64,000 nt of DNA from Paralvinella palmiformis (taxonomy: Eukaryota; Annelida; Polychaeta; Terebellida; Alvinellidae), in contig JAODUP010000450.1 of the NCBI GenBank assembly GCA_025642065.1, positions 209,501-273,500 on the forward strand. Direction: 5' to 3'. Under the pieces are notes generated by a model that saw only the letters and a list, made by a program, of their open reading frames with translations, was not told where the DNA came from and searched no databases. Shown here in pieces: positions 34,455 to 46,907 of this stretch; position 1 is the first letter of the stretch, and each line of letters opens with the position of its first letter. Both the position numbers and the translations under genes were made by a program.

Positions 34455-35030
34455 GTCTGGGCTACTCGTTATCTACTGAGGTCCGGACAATCCTTTTTTT
34501 GTATTTGACAGATGTGTCAGGCTCACGGGTAGGCCGATGTACATACGCGCATAAAGCGAAAACACAGATAATGTACCATTTGACAGCGCAGCTCGCGTGA
34601 ATCAACAGTTTTTTTTTAAAACAAACCATTACATAAAACTCTTTTACAACACAAATGCTGATATAGGGCTCATTCTGGACTTGAATAGCTCAACAATTCT
34701 GCATATATAAGTATCACGGAGAGCGATATTGTTTATACCACTTCGGAGTCCCCCTTTTTCTACGTTTTCGGGTCCTCGTGCAACTTGTGATACACTCGTA
34801 ACAGACTTGTTTGGTGTGCACTAAAGTTTCATATAGAAATAGCCAAATAACTGAGCTAAAAACCAAAGAATCAATACTTCACAGTGGATTATTAGTGGAA
34901 CAACACGAAATATCGCCTCAATCATGAGTAAATATTATGACTTACTCAAACATAACAGCTGGTATTCTGATGTTTACATCTATCGCTTAGTCAACGCTCA
35001 TTAATATCTAATTTACCTTCCATAATTTCA
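34455..35030 (+). repeat. Dispersed repeat family 3, copy 1
   Basis: It aligns directly with 43758-44545. Both contain a 'tgacagatgtgtcagg/tgacaaatatgtcacg' block and an 'acgaaatatcgcct' block about 400-650 bases later. Confidence 0.65.
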
Positions 35031-35519
35031 CGAATCTCGGTGGAGTCTAATTTATGCTGCCTAATCATGTGATGTATGTAACCTATTATTCAGAAAACCG
35101 GATGTCAAAATACTCCGAATCTCCCCCCACACGATCGTACACTAATTCCTCGCAATACAAAACATTCTGCCCGCCACTTAATACAAAAAGCGATGTTACC
35201 GGAGTAAAGAAGGAACGCTCTAGCTGTATACACGCATCAAAAACAAATGCATAAACTAACAGTAGGTCGATTTGCCCAATTGTATTGAAGGATAATTATG
35301 TTTACACAACATTTGGCATAACTTCAGTGTATCAATACCTAAACATCCGTAAATGATGTACGTCAATATACCTATACACACATAAGTGTACACATACACA
35401 AACATAAATATACATAACTCTCAACAGTCATAACGTTAAGCATACATTATCAAACCATATTTAAATCTAAACATACATAAATCTAAACGGACAAAAGTCT
35501 AAACGTATATCAAGGTGTG

Positions 35520-36785
35520 AGTTGTATAGCTTGATAACCTAGATAATAGTTAATATTCAGGATCTCATTCAAACTGCAAGTCGGTCCAATGTGGACGATG
35601 TTTGTTTTCACATCAGCGATATCGATACCTTTTACTCGGAATCGATAACAATAATCAATCAACATCCTTGATGTTGACTTACGGTTATCTTGCCTAATAT
35701 CTTAAACATAGGCAGCCTAGGCGAGATTTTGGAGACTTACGGAAGTACAATTTTACGTTTTTGTGGAAAACCTTTCTAGTCGATTAAAATGCTTAGATAT
35801 TCTGCTATCCGGAATATTGGTTCTCATGGGAGTTTTAATATAATGTCTAAGGAGCTGAAATAAATGTATGTCTATCTGACCAATACAGTTTTATTGACAA
35901 GGCAAAGGTTTTGTATACATTTTGAAGTTCAATTTACGTCTCTAACTGACGAAATACCAAAATAATTTATTCTCAAGGAAGTTGTAGGCGGGTGAAGCAG
36001 AAATTGATACAAGTACTAGAACGGCTGAACGTGTGTTAGTGGTAGGACTTGGAAATAAAAGTATAGCTGAAGCTATGCCTTTTATTCTGAGGTAATAGTG
36101 GATACAGAGCAGAATGTTAATGATATGCAAACTTTTAACAATTCTTACGCATGTGACGACCTTAATATTATTAGTCACAAATGATGCCCTTTCGAATAAT
36201 TATACGGCCAACGAGGATCGCTGACACACATTCCACGATCCCTGACAAATTCGATGTGAAAACTGACACAGGAAAATATACACCTTAGAATAGTAATGAC
36301 TGATATATCTAAACGGTATCTAGTGATGGCGTGTATTTGGTATAAACATAGATATAGTGTCTAGGACTAGTGTAGTAATGAATCTCTAGAACTTCACTCT
36401 TGTACAAGACGCGCTTAATTCATATTGTGTGCATCCGTTATTTATTATAATACCAATCAGTATTAAATGTTGTTTCTAGACGATTGACGTTTTATTGGAC
36501 CTAAAATAAGAATCATACAAGAGACGATTCTAAAGCTCTCCTGCTCCACCATTAAATAACTGATTCAGGTCAGAGTTGGTCTGAACTATTTGGTACAAGA
36601 ACCACAAAAAGTCATATAAATAAACGATAAGTGGCCATCACAATGCTCTCGCAATTCCCACATACTACAGACCAGATAGAAATACTTAATAATTTTCAAG
36701 CATTTAAAGCAAACATAAACACGGAATATGATGGCGTCATTATAACTCTATTGAAAGAAATATGCTTTAGTGTATTGTATTAAAT
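35520..36785. other. Intergenic, no recognised feature
   Basis: AT-rich sequence without exon-like or repeat signatures that I could identify. Confidence 0.4.
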
Positions 36786-36789
36786 TACG

Positions 36790-37726
36790 GAAGAGTATTA
36801 GGGCCACCGGCAAAAATATTATTTTTCTCTTTCCCGACTTATTATCTCGATATATCGACTTATTATCTAGATATATCGGCTTATTATCTAGATATAGCGA
36901 CTTATGTTGTATATAAGGAGCAAGAACAAAGGGTGAGTTCCGATGGAATGGCCTCATTCAAACAATGCGCATCATAGAGGATATTCTGTGTCCGTACTTT
37001 CGTCTAGGATTCAGCAACCAAGAAATACTTGAATGTTTAACGCTTATACACGGACATGTGAAAAACATTAGGTAACTGAAAAGATTAACGAGGAAGTTGG
37101 GACTATTCAGAAGGAAGCATCACAGTTATATTTTTGATGTGGCTACATTTTGTGATGGGAAACATTATACAATGTTTCGCAAATGATTACTCTATCTCAC
37201 CTTTCAACTATGAATATATTGTTGTGGGGACGTTATTTCATCGTGGAATGAACTGAACATGTGGGAAAGGATAATATTACATTGACGGGTAACTCACTAA
37301 CGCAAGCAGCGAAAGCGCAAGCGTGGCATATATAATTAAGCCCTCAGAATTTCATGTCCAGAAACAGATCACTGTTGTACATCAACAGGGGAATCTATCA
37401 TTCCACCCCAAGGTCTCTCATTGGCATCAATAAAACGTGTATTAACAATATTTAGGTTACATCCCGTATTTCTTTCCAGATTTGATCGTTTTGGTTATTT
37501 ACTTGAAATAGCCAACGTCCGTGTATCAACGTTACACATTCAATTATTTATTGGTTGCTGTAAGTACTGACACACAACGTCTTCTATCAAAGATAAATAC
37601 ACTGAGGCCATGTCATCGTAACTCGCCCTTTGTACTTGCTCCTTATATAGAACATAAGTCGATATATCGAGATAATAAGTCGGGAAATAGAAAATAATAT
37701 TTTTGCCGGTGGCCCTAATACTCTTC
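36790..37726. mobile_element. Short DNA transposon with long terminal inverted repeats
   Basis: Left arm 36790-36956 and right arm 37603-37726 are inverted copies, starting gaagagtattagggccaccg. The left arm holds three copies of a 21-bp unit (cttattatctagatatatcg-type) where the right holds one. The interior (about 36955-37100, plus strand) encodes YFRLGFSNQEILECLTLIHG followed by a basic LKRL-type stretch, resembling the N-terminal helix-turn-helix of a DDE transposase. No clear target-site duplication was found. The superfamily is undetermined. Confidence 0.75.
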
Positions 37727-37974
37727 TGTAGCTATATACATGTTTTTAAATAAATAAATCATTGTATTAAGGTGTAGATGTTGACCATATGAAGTTAACA
37801 AAGGAGTTCCTGTCCTCGAGGCCAAAAACAAAGTTCCGTATACAAATTATTACCTTATATTGTTGTTATCCATTATTATTTTAGTTGAAAAGGTTCATTA
37901 ATGTCTACATGCCTTTTCGACAAATACACAGTATGTAGTACGAAAATAACTTTGGATGTTGGCCAAAGAGATCC

Positions 37975-38110
37975 ACCATAGTTGTCATTAGACAAAATGA
38001 GAATTTGAGACAACAAATATTACCTAAATGATTTAAAAAAAATGTATTTCCGGTTGGCTAATTTAATTCGCACTGCAACAAGTATTTGCAGTTTAGATTT
38101 AGTTTCTTCA
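37975..38110 (+). repeat. Dispersed repeat family 4, copy 1
   Basis: Direct partner of 41187-41320; shared blocks are 'gacaaaatga', 'gatttaaaaaa' and 'tgtatttc(c/a)ggttgg'. Confidence 0.6.
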
Positions 38111-38797
38111 AATACGAATATTCGATATTCAAATACGAATACACGAATATTCGGCTTCAACATTAAATTAGATTTATGAAGAGAAAAAAAAAGAGTAGTA
38201 AGATCAAAGTGGAACTATGATGTGGGAGTGCACTCTCTAATTTCATAAACAAAACAAAGACTGAGGGTTGCAGGAGACCTAATAATGAATCATTATATAT
38301 ACGATTCTGGCAAGGTTCCTTTTCAATTAATACAGATAAGCAATTATTGCAGAACAAAACGGTATATGCAGGACACTGGCATATCTACAGACAGATTTGG
38401 ACCCCAGAGACATACTAACAACATTATGATCGGAGCACGACAAGCTTTAAGGGACACTATGATCTACAATTGACAGTAGCTTACAATTAAGAAAAGGCTA
38501 AATGCATTGTTGTTTGTAATTTAGCAATAAAGAAAAACGGGTGTTTTGTTTTCTTGTTTAGTACTTGTGAACCAATTGAAATAGGTTTAAAACATGGCAT
38601 CGTTTTAAGTCACATTAAATGTTGTATTAAAACCAGTACACAAATAATTTGTAAAAACATTTCTATTGAATAGATCAGTATAATCAATAATTAATCAATT
38701 ATTTTACCTATAATATCTACTGTTATAGTAATTTAAGAGATTAATATCGAAATATTGCCTTCCAAGTGAGTGCAAAATAACACTCCTTATCAAAGAT

Positions 38798-38799
38798 TC

Positions 38800-38859
<60 letters not shown>

Positions 38860-38908
38860 CAACAATAAAAATAATAATAATAATAATAATAACACTAATA
38901 ATAGTAAC

Positions 38909-38941
<33 letters not shown>

Positions 38942-38942
38942 T
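38798..38942. repeat. (AAT)n trinucleotide repeat
   Basis: Two AAT arrays separated by a few variant triplets. The open frames across it are artefacts. Confidence 0.95.
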
Positions 38943-39118
38943 CTGCTTGGTTTTAGTAATATATTGAGTCCCGCAATAGTTCGATATAGAGTGATGTTGT
39001 TCAAGATGGGTCTAGAAAATGAGACTTTCTTGTCCTAATCAGGCACAAGGTTCCAGCAATTGGTTTTAGATTCAATATAGGTAATTATAGACGTTGAAGG
39101 TTTAATTTAGTTCTGCTT

Positions 39119-39543
39119 AAAAGTTTTGCAGATAAAAGTAATTATTCACGCGAAATGTTGCCATCAATGGTTTTAATACACTACATTCTGATGTGAAATG
39201 AACAACAGAAACAGTGAAACTTGTATCCACTTAGAAGTATGTCGATATAATGTCTAAAAATTAGCTGATGGAAATCTATTCCACGGCGCCTTAAAAAAGT
39301 CATGAACACTGTGGATTCGAATTGTTATAAAAGAAAATATTAGAAACGACATGGAAAAAAACCAGTTGCAGCCACTTCTTCTTAAAAATTATTCAAGATA
39401 AAGGGAATTTTCACGCGAAATATTGCCAACAAAATACTCTTAACAACAAGACATTCTGGCGTAAAAGAACCTTAGAAATGGTGAAACATGTATCCACTAA
39501 GAACTATGTCGTTCTAACATTTAGAAATTAGCTGATTTACATC
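39119..39543 (+). repeat. Tandem duplication of about 265 bases
   Basis: Units at 39119-39276 and 39383-39543 align with a 265-base offset, for example 'cacgcgaaat' at 39147 and 39412. Divergence is about 25-30 percent by eye. Confidence 0.7.
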
Positions 39544-39629
39544 TTTTCGCCAGTGTCTTAGAAAATTTATGAACGAGTCAAAAAACAATTTTAATCGATA
39601 CTTGTTTAGAAGGTAAAGTATTAACCATT

Positions 39630-40240
39630 TAAACCAATTAAATGAGTGCAAAATTGTTAGTGTTCGATGGACGAAAAAGAATAGAAAATACTTTACTTTT
39701 AAATGTAAGTTCTCTGATAGTATTTAATCAAAGTGGAGCCATTCACTTTGTTTCCTTTCATGAATAAGACGAGATGTTAAAATGTAAATGCTTTGCGATA
39801 TTAATCCTGTGTTATATGAATGTTTAGGCTGTTATTAATACGCGATTTACTTTTGATTGATCGGTTTTCACCAGGAAATAGACATTTTATAATCTGAGAA
39901 TAATAAAGGAACATCTTATTTATTTAAATTTCCAAATTGAACGAAAACAAGCTGTTTATGATAATAGGATAGAATGATGTTGGGTATTAAAGATTACACA
40001 GGGAAAACGCTCAAGAAAGGTAGATGAGAAAATATTAAAATTATGTCGTACGATAACAAATTAGCTTACATCAGGTTAAATATTATAAGGTCCATGTTAA
40101 GTTACACCGTAACAAATAACAGTAACATAAGCAAGTACGATGCGCATTTTCAAGAGATAACAATAAAAAAAGGTTTTTCAAATGCAAAGCGATCATCTCA
40201 CAAACAGACACAAACTTCATTGGCTAAATAATAAATGTAA
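39630..40240 (+). repeat. Dispersed repeat family 1, copy 2
   Basis: Direct partner of 11488-12150. Confidence 0.6.
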
Positions 40241-40418
40241 ATATGCAACAAATGACAATTTCATGATGAATCCAATTAATATCCGATATACTTCATCAAT
40301 AGCAAAGAGCATGATACCTGCATGGTTCGAAGCAATAGGTATGCTTCAAAGATAAAACCCCTGAGACCAAGTTGGTATCAACTAGTGTTGTGTAGGAGCC
40401 TGGTTTTGATCCAAGGCT

Positions 40419-40421
<3 letters not shown>

Positions 40422-40482
<61 letters not shown>
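40422..40482. repeat. (TA)n microsatellite
   Basis: About 30 TA units. Confidence 0.95.
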
Positions 40483-40487
<5 letters not shown>

Positions 40488-40489
40488 GA

Positions 40490-41530
40490 TTTTAAATATT
40501 CACTGATACACTACAATTCGATTATGTTGACGGTGACACAATTATTTACCGTGATGGTATAAATCTTGCCAATTTATAAAATGCTTTGATTAGGCACTAC
40601 AGAGTGATTGGTTTAAGCCTATAACACATTTTAATACTTTTACAATAAATATAGGTTGCATATAGGTAAAATAAGAAAGTAAGATGCTTGTTTTACTTCA
40701 AAAGTAAGTTATCAATTGATTAGTTTATCCAATTCATATAATAACTTTGCATCGAAGCTGCAGGGGATGAGAAATATTATCGAAACAGCCGAAGTTCGTT
40801 ACAAGCAGTGTTTATTAAATGAGAAAACATGAAATACGGATGTGTTTTTTGTAAGTGCGTTTACTTGTTTTAAATAAATATTTTACCAGGTGTAATACGA
40901 AATGAATTCGAAAAAAAGGATACACGATTTCCATTTTGACGTTGGAGAATGTCACTCTTTATTGTAATTTACACAGAACTAAACACATTGATTACGCTTT
41001 GAAAATCAGTTATCAGTTAAAGCGACACACCTGGAAAAGAAGACATTAATCAAATCATATAATAAATAGAATGTAACAAAACGGCTTGCGTAAAATGTAT
41101 CAATGTTATAGTTTGTTTATTGGACGTATTCACTTCCTGTGATGAAGCTCATAATAACATTGAGAATGACCGTGGTCCTTGTTAATCAAATTTACTTAAG
41201 ACAAAATGATATTTTGAGACTACATGCAATATTTAAGTGATTTAAAAAATGTATTTCAGGTTGGTTAATTAGGCTGACACCGAAACAAATTGGTTGGCCA
41301 TAGAACTGGTTTCTTCATATAATAGAAGCTTTATTGAGTACTTAAAAGGCCTAATGCCCATGGTAAACGGTACTTGCACAAATGTGCGTATGACAAATAA
41401 TAGGTACATAAACATACAAGATCAAAATTACAACTTGTGGAACAGGTTATGAACATCTAGGGTGTGGTAAACATAATTAGACGGATTGATTTTTATATAT
41501 TTGTTATTGGATGACATTACATAATTAAAA
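40490..41530. other. Intergenic; contains repeat family 4 copy 2 (41187-41320)
   Basis: AT-rich sequence. Only the family 4 match was recognised. Confidence 0.45.
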
Positions 41531-41539
41531 TGCATTAAA

Positions 41540-43300
41540 TGGGTTATCACGAAGGATGCCTTGCAGGAAGTGGATCTAACTGTTGATGCAGAGGACAGAT
41601 ATATATCAAATAATATTCATCCTCTGTTACACGAATGACGTTATTTACACAAAATGTGCATATTCTTTCAATTCTTGGCAATGTACGTCTAAATCTCTCA
41701 AAAGATAAGTTATGATTTGTACATTGAAATATAGCCAAAGCAATTTTATATTTCTTTAACAAATTTACCATGTTATAAGGCTGTAGTGTTAGTGAAGATT
41801 TGAATTGGCAATATGTCGATAAGTTTGACATTTAATTAATTTCAGCAGACTAATATTGCACGGCGCAATCGTGTAGCCGTACCTTTAAGACATCTAAAAA
41901 TAACTTTGTAACACCAACAATTGGGTTGATCTAAAAATGTCCGAAGCCCTATATAAACAATATATTTGACGCCCATGTAACCCTGCCTGCGTCGCCAAGA
42001 CTCTTGGGCAAATTATACCATGAATGTGTATATACGTTGTAGCCCGTTACTAAACGGGTCGAATACTTCACGCATCTAAAAATATAATGAAGGTGTTTGA
42101 GATGAAAAACATAAAACATAATTATAAACCCGTTTGTGAACCTTTTCAATGTCATCTTAAACAGTATATCCCCAAATCTCGCAGCCGTATAATAGTATTG
42201 TTAACGCCATCTTTTTAAATAAGTCGAACAACAATTTAACAGGTAAACCGCTGAATTCGCGATTTATGAACTTAATAGTGTATATAGCTTTATTACCCTG
42301 ACATGCTAATGTTCTTAAAGCTGTAGACCAACAGAGCCTCGAAGTAAACACAATACTAAGATACTTGTAATACTTAGTTTCAATTAAAGATTCATTATTT
42401 ATGTACAATTGTTTCATTCATTCTTAGTCGACCAACATTCCTAAAAATCATTGTATTTGTTTTGGATAAATTTATACTGAGACAATATTTCGATCAAAAC
42501 TCAAACATTATTGTGTCATTTACTATAACAACATCATTAGTATAAAGTAGCATACGTACATTCGGCATTGATTCTTTGTTAAATAGACAGGAATCCATTA
42601 CACATAATGTACAAGCTCATTCAGATATAAAGTGAACAGTAAAGGACTCGGCATACAACCTTGACGGGTACCAGTTAGAGATTCAAATAGTGCGGCTAAA
42701 CCATTGACAGTTTTGACTCGAGATTTAATTTGCTCTACATTGTTTGAAGCACCTTAAAAATCCTTCCCGTGAATGCCTGTACCATAGGTGTAAGTGTGGG
42801 ATAGAATCAAAGCATTTACTGAAGTCGATGAACGCACCATAAAACCTCCTGCCAAGCTCTTGACATATAGTTCTGTGCCATTTCTGGGGATTTACCATTC
42901 TGAAATGTACCGTGACTGGAATCTAGTTTATGCTGAGAAGAGGCCCAGTACATCAGCCTCGGGTTCAAACTGTTTTCTAAAAACCTTACCAAGCGTACAT
43001 AATAATACTATTCCCCTGTAGTTATTGGCTTTACTATTAGGTCCCGTTTGTGTAATTGGCTGATACATATCAGGGTACATATAAGTACTAAGAATTGCAC
43101 TAAACAAGTCACGTTAATGACTAGCTATAATATATTTGCTGTTCTTTAAAATTTCATATGGCACTCCATCAATGCCGGGAAATGTATTATTATTTGGGTT
43201 CTTTAACAGATCTTCAACCTCTAATAACGTTATATGAGCATTCAATTCGTGTGTCGCAGCTTAATACCCATGCAGATGCCTGTTAAATAAACAAACGCTT
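41540..43300 (-). mobile_element. Decayed LINE, minus strand, reverse transcriptase to 3' region
   Basis: Reading right to left: TFPGIDGVPYEIL (about 43185-43140), NYRGI near 43020, FIDFSKCFDSIP near 42830-42800, SPLLFTLYLNEL near 42650-42615, and YTND near 42540 where YADD is expected. Then come KYYKYLSIVFTSRLCW and LPVKLLFDLF (42417-42157), and a cysteine-containing C-terminal stretch ICTFCVNNVI (41831-41547). Stops and frameshifts throughout show it is inactive. The 5' endonuclease part is not visible. Confidence 0.8.
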
Positions 43301-43514
43301 CCAGGAGTTTAAATCCATTAAACAGCATTGAATGATTTAACAGAAGGTCCTTTCACAAGACGACGTAAAAGGATAATAATACAAATTCTACAGTATACAT
43401 AGCAACACTGAAATATTAACGAAACATATTGACGACATAACTTTCTTACATTGGTGTAATAAGCAATCTAGATCGAATTAGTTCTGATATATGGTAATGG
43501 CAATGTGTCTTTTA

Positions 43515-43619
<105 letters not shown>

Positions 43620-43757
43620 TGTCACTGCCTCAGAACATCAAAACCTATACATTCTTTAAAACATATACCTCCATTAATCTATGCATAATTAAATCAGTAC
43701 ATAATTTTGTTAAGCATACAAAACCGTACACATATATACAAACGTTGAGCTATATAT

Positions 43758-44545
43758 GTCTGGACTACTCATCAGCCTGTGGGGACCAGATAATCAGCTT
43801 TTCGTACATGACAAATATGTCACGCCCACAGGAAAGCGGTTGATGTAGGCTGCGCTTAAAACGTGGAAGAAAGCAAAAAAGTAACATTTGACACTCGAGC
43901 TCACAATTAACAACACGTGCATGTGGTTCAATTGTAGGTTAACATATATACCAGATAAATACTTTGACACCACAATTTACATTCAGCAGTAATTTGCTGT
44001 GACTCAAAGGTAACCTATACATAATAGCATTTCGACGCAACAGATGGTGATCTCAGCTCCATTCTGGGTTCGAATAGCTAAACAAATCCTACCATATCAA
44101 CCACACGGACAGAGGTCTGCCAGGTTCGGTGTCGCCAAGTTGTTGTCTGACTAGGGTGAAAGGTTTTGCCTTTTATGCCCTCTCGGGGCACCAACAAACA
44201 TAACAGTTTCAGTTGAGCACACGACAAATGTGTGTCGTGTACACTACCGACGTCGACAAAGTGTTACCCGATCAGGATGACAATTTTTGCCTTCTATGAG
44301 CTCTCGGCACCCTAACCAACACACCAGTTTCAGTTGATTCTCTGAAATAGTTGGGTCGGATATATTACCTATATATGGAAACAGAGAAGTGACTAAGTTA
44401 AAAAACAAAGTAGCAATACTGTACGATGGATTATTATTGGACTAGAACGAAATATCGCCTAATTTTTGAGTAAATACTATGATTTACTCACAAAACAGCT
44501 ATTCCTCACACGTCTCCGTTCAACACTTATTAAATGTTCACCCAC
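43758..44545 (+). repeat. Dispersed repeat family 3, copy 2
   Basis: Direct partner of 34455-35030, longer by about 200 bases of inserted sequence. Confidence 0.65.
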
Positions 44546-44899
44546 GCCTAATTTAGCGACCCTGGGTATATGCAGTTAGGTGTGGTGTGATCTAAATTAA
44601 TATAATCGAGAACAGCTGAAATTTGATGGACAAGCGTCAGGAGATGCCTCTGACGCGGCATGTGTAGACTGTGGTCATGGACTTTGAGGGGTGTATTATC
44701 GAGGTTGGTTTGATAGTGATGTAGGTGTTCAGAGATGTTCTACCAACCGGTCTCCACAATTATACCATACCCGTGTCTTTCATCAAGTTCATTTCCACCA
44801 CCTTCTTCTTCATAAACAAATAAAATGTACTTTTAAACATTACGTTACCTCTTTTGTTGACAATCAAATATCTTTTGTATGACTAGTTTTCAAGACATC

Positions 44900-46200
44900 C
44901 GACATATTGTAAGCTGTGGATTTGTTCAATTGGTAATAAAATATGATCACCGAGAGACGGTTGGTGGTAATCTGGCAGAGAAGATTAATCTGCGTTCACT
45001 TTTTAAAATGCGTATATAAAGAAGAAAGTCGATGTGTTCTTTCAATTTGAAATCGGTGGCCATTAACTCTTATGAGAATAGATGTACTAGTTTCGCCAAC
45101 ATATTGTTTATTACAGAAGTAGCACTGATAAGCATAAATAACGTTTAAAGAAGAGCAATCTATATCTGCCATTATGCCAAATGGTTTTTGGGTGACAGTG
45201 CTCGTAATATTTGAGCAATCACTTATTGATGACACATCACATGCAGTTAATACTATTGAATGGTTTTGAAGTCCAACAGCTGGTAGTTGGAATAGCTGTA
45301 TTTGACCAACGTTGTTTTATTTGCAATTCCTTAACAGTTTTGCCTTTAATACCAAAGTCCTTCTCGTTAGAACATATTCTAAAGAATCGTATAATTTGCG
45401 ATCTTAATAAAGGTATCTTTGGGATGAAAAGGATGTTTAAGCAACATCTGATGAATATCAGTTGGTTTAAAAATTACCTTGGTCAGTAAGGTATTATTGT
45501 TCTTAGGGTCTTTGAATTTAATTCAGATACCACTGTTTTCAAAGTTGGAAAACAGTGGTATCTAAATAATTGACCGAATCAATACAGATAGAAGATTTAA
45601 ATTTAATAGGTGGTTCATGTGTATTAAAAATATTTAGAAATTCAGAGAACGCATCCTTGCCATGTGGCCATATTATGAAAATATCACACAAATACCGGAA
45701 TTAGGTGTGAGGTTTTAATGGATATTTAAGTAATGCCTCTTTATCAAATTTTGCTGCTATGTAAATATCGGCGTAGTATGGTACCCAATCACTACCCATA
45801 GAACTTCATTATTCTTCAAATAAAATTCTAAAAGTTCTATTATTGGATTATTATATATGGGATAATTTCCTATTGCGTCCTTGACCGCTTGCAACCCCTT
45901 AGTACACATACTTTCAACACCTAATGTTATAAGCAGGCAATTATCAGGCAATGTTAATGCTTTTATTTTTCTACAAAATCGTATGTGTTTTTTATATAAG
46001 AAGGGTGATCCATAACAAATCATTTAAGGTGGTTATCTATGAAAGATGAAAATGTTTTTATTCACTATTACAGTCAGACACTATTGGCCTTCCTGGAGGC
46101 ATTATGTTTGGTATTGTCAACAACTGGTCTCTTTGCGAATTTTAGGGAGCATAAAAACAATATCGAGGTCTTGGCTCCAGGTTAGGTGAAAGGACTTGAA
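44900..46200 (-). mobile_element. Penelope-like element, decayed (reverse transcriptase plus GIY-YIG endonuclease)
   Basis: On the minus strand, MPPGRPIVSDCNSE (about 46115-46070), LLITLGVESMCTKGLQAVKD (about 45935-45875), FDKEALLKYPL and RYLCDIFIIW (about 45690) follow Penelope reverse transcriptase order. Then LNVIYAYQCYFCNKQYVGET and RVNGHR (about 45150-45050) are a GIY-YIG endonuclease. The catalytic box reads YLCD where an acidic pair is expected. Several stops occur. The domain pair is diagnostic for this retroelement class. Confidence 0.85.
45525..45563. repeat. Perfect 15-bp inverted repeat with 9-base loop
   Basis: agataccactgtttt and its exact reverse complement at 45549-45563 inside the decayed Penelope reverse transcriptase. 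Confidence 0.9.
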
Positions 46201-46365
46201 ATTGTGTGTGTATGTGTGTTCGCACAAAAAGTCTGAGAGGAGTCTAAAATGGCGAACAATATGACATTGGTTGGGATTATGATTGAGACTATGATGTTTA
46301 ATCGTTAAAATTCGTTTCTTATTATCCTAAATCCTTAGTTGCGTCCTTCCGCAGGAGGAAGCTTT

Positions 46366-46865
46366 AAAGCTTGTCTCTATATAAATAAAAGCGAATGCTT
46401 ATGTGTTTGTTCGTTTGTCTGTCTGTCTGTCTTGTGTGTGTTTCACAAAATATTCTGACAAAAGAGTTTGAAACGGCTGTGAATATGACGTTTATTGGGA
46501 CTATGATTGAAAATATGATGTCGAAGATGACAATTATTTTGACAACATCCATATCACGTGGTATCCATCATGTCGGCGATGTCCATCAACTCTAACCGTC
46601 TAACGTGACGAAGGTCACATCCAAGTCGATTAAAATAAAATGGACTCCCATATAAACTACTTCATTCTATATTCTAATTGAGTGAAAATCAATACATTTC
46701 ACAGTCAATTTTGGGACACCATTTTGCTTGTCAATTGCTTCAGCAGTAAAATAGCTTTCAAAAAGTTCTCAAGCTTTACACCAAGTTTCTGAGATTTTGT
46801 GATGTTTAGTTTTTATTGTTTACTCAAATAAAGCTTTAAATTCCGCGCGGAGCACGGATTTTAAG

Positions 46866-46870
<5 letters not shown>
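46366..46870 (+). mobile_element. Possible non-autonomous Helitron-like element
   Basis: It begins gcttgtctctatataaataa followed by a GTTTGTTCGTTTGTCTGTCTG run, and ends near ttccgcgcggagcacggatt before a (TA)n tract. Such starts and ends are common in Helitron-like repeats of invertebrates. No protein is encoded and the boundaries are uncertain. Confidence 0.35.

Positions 46871-46905
<35 letters not shown>
46871..46905. repeat. (TA)n microsatellite
   Basis: About 18 TA units. Confidence 0.95.

Positions 46906-46907
<2 letters not shown>

Noticed and set aside
38704..39004. Isoleucine/leucine-rich open frames
   Set aside because: Translation of AAT repeats.
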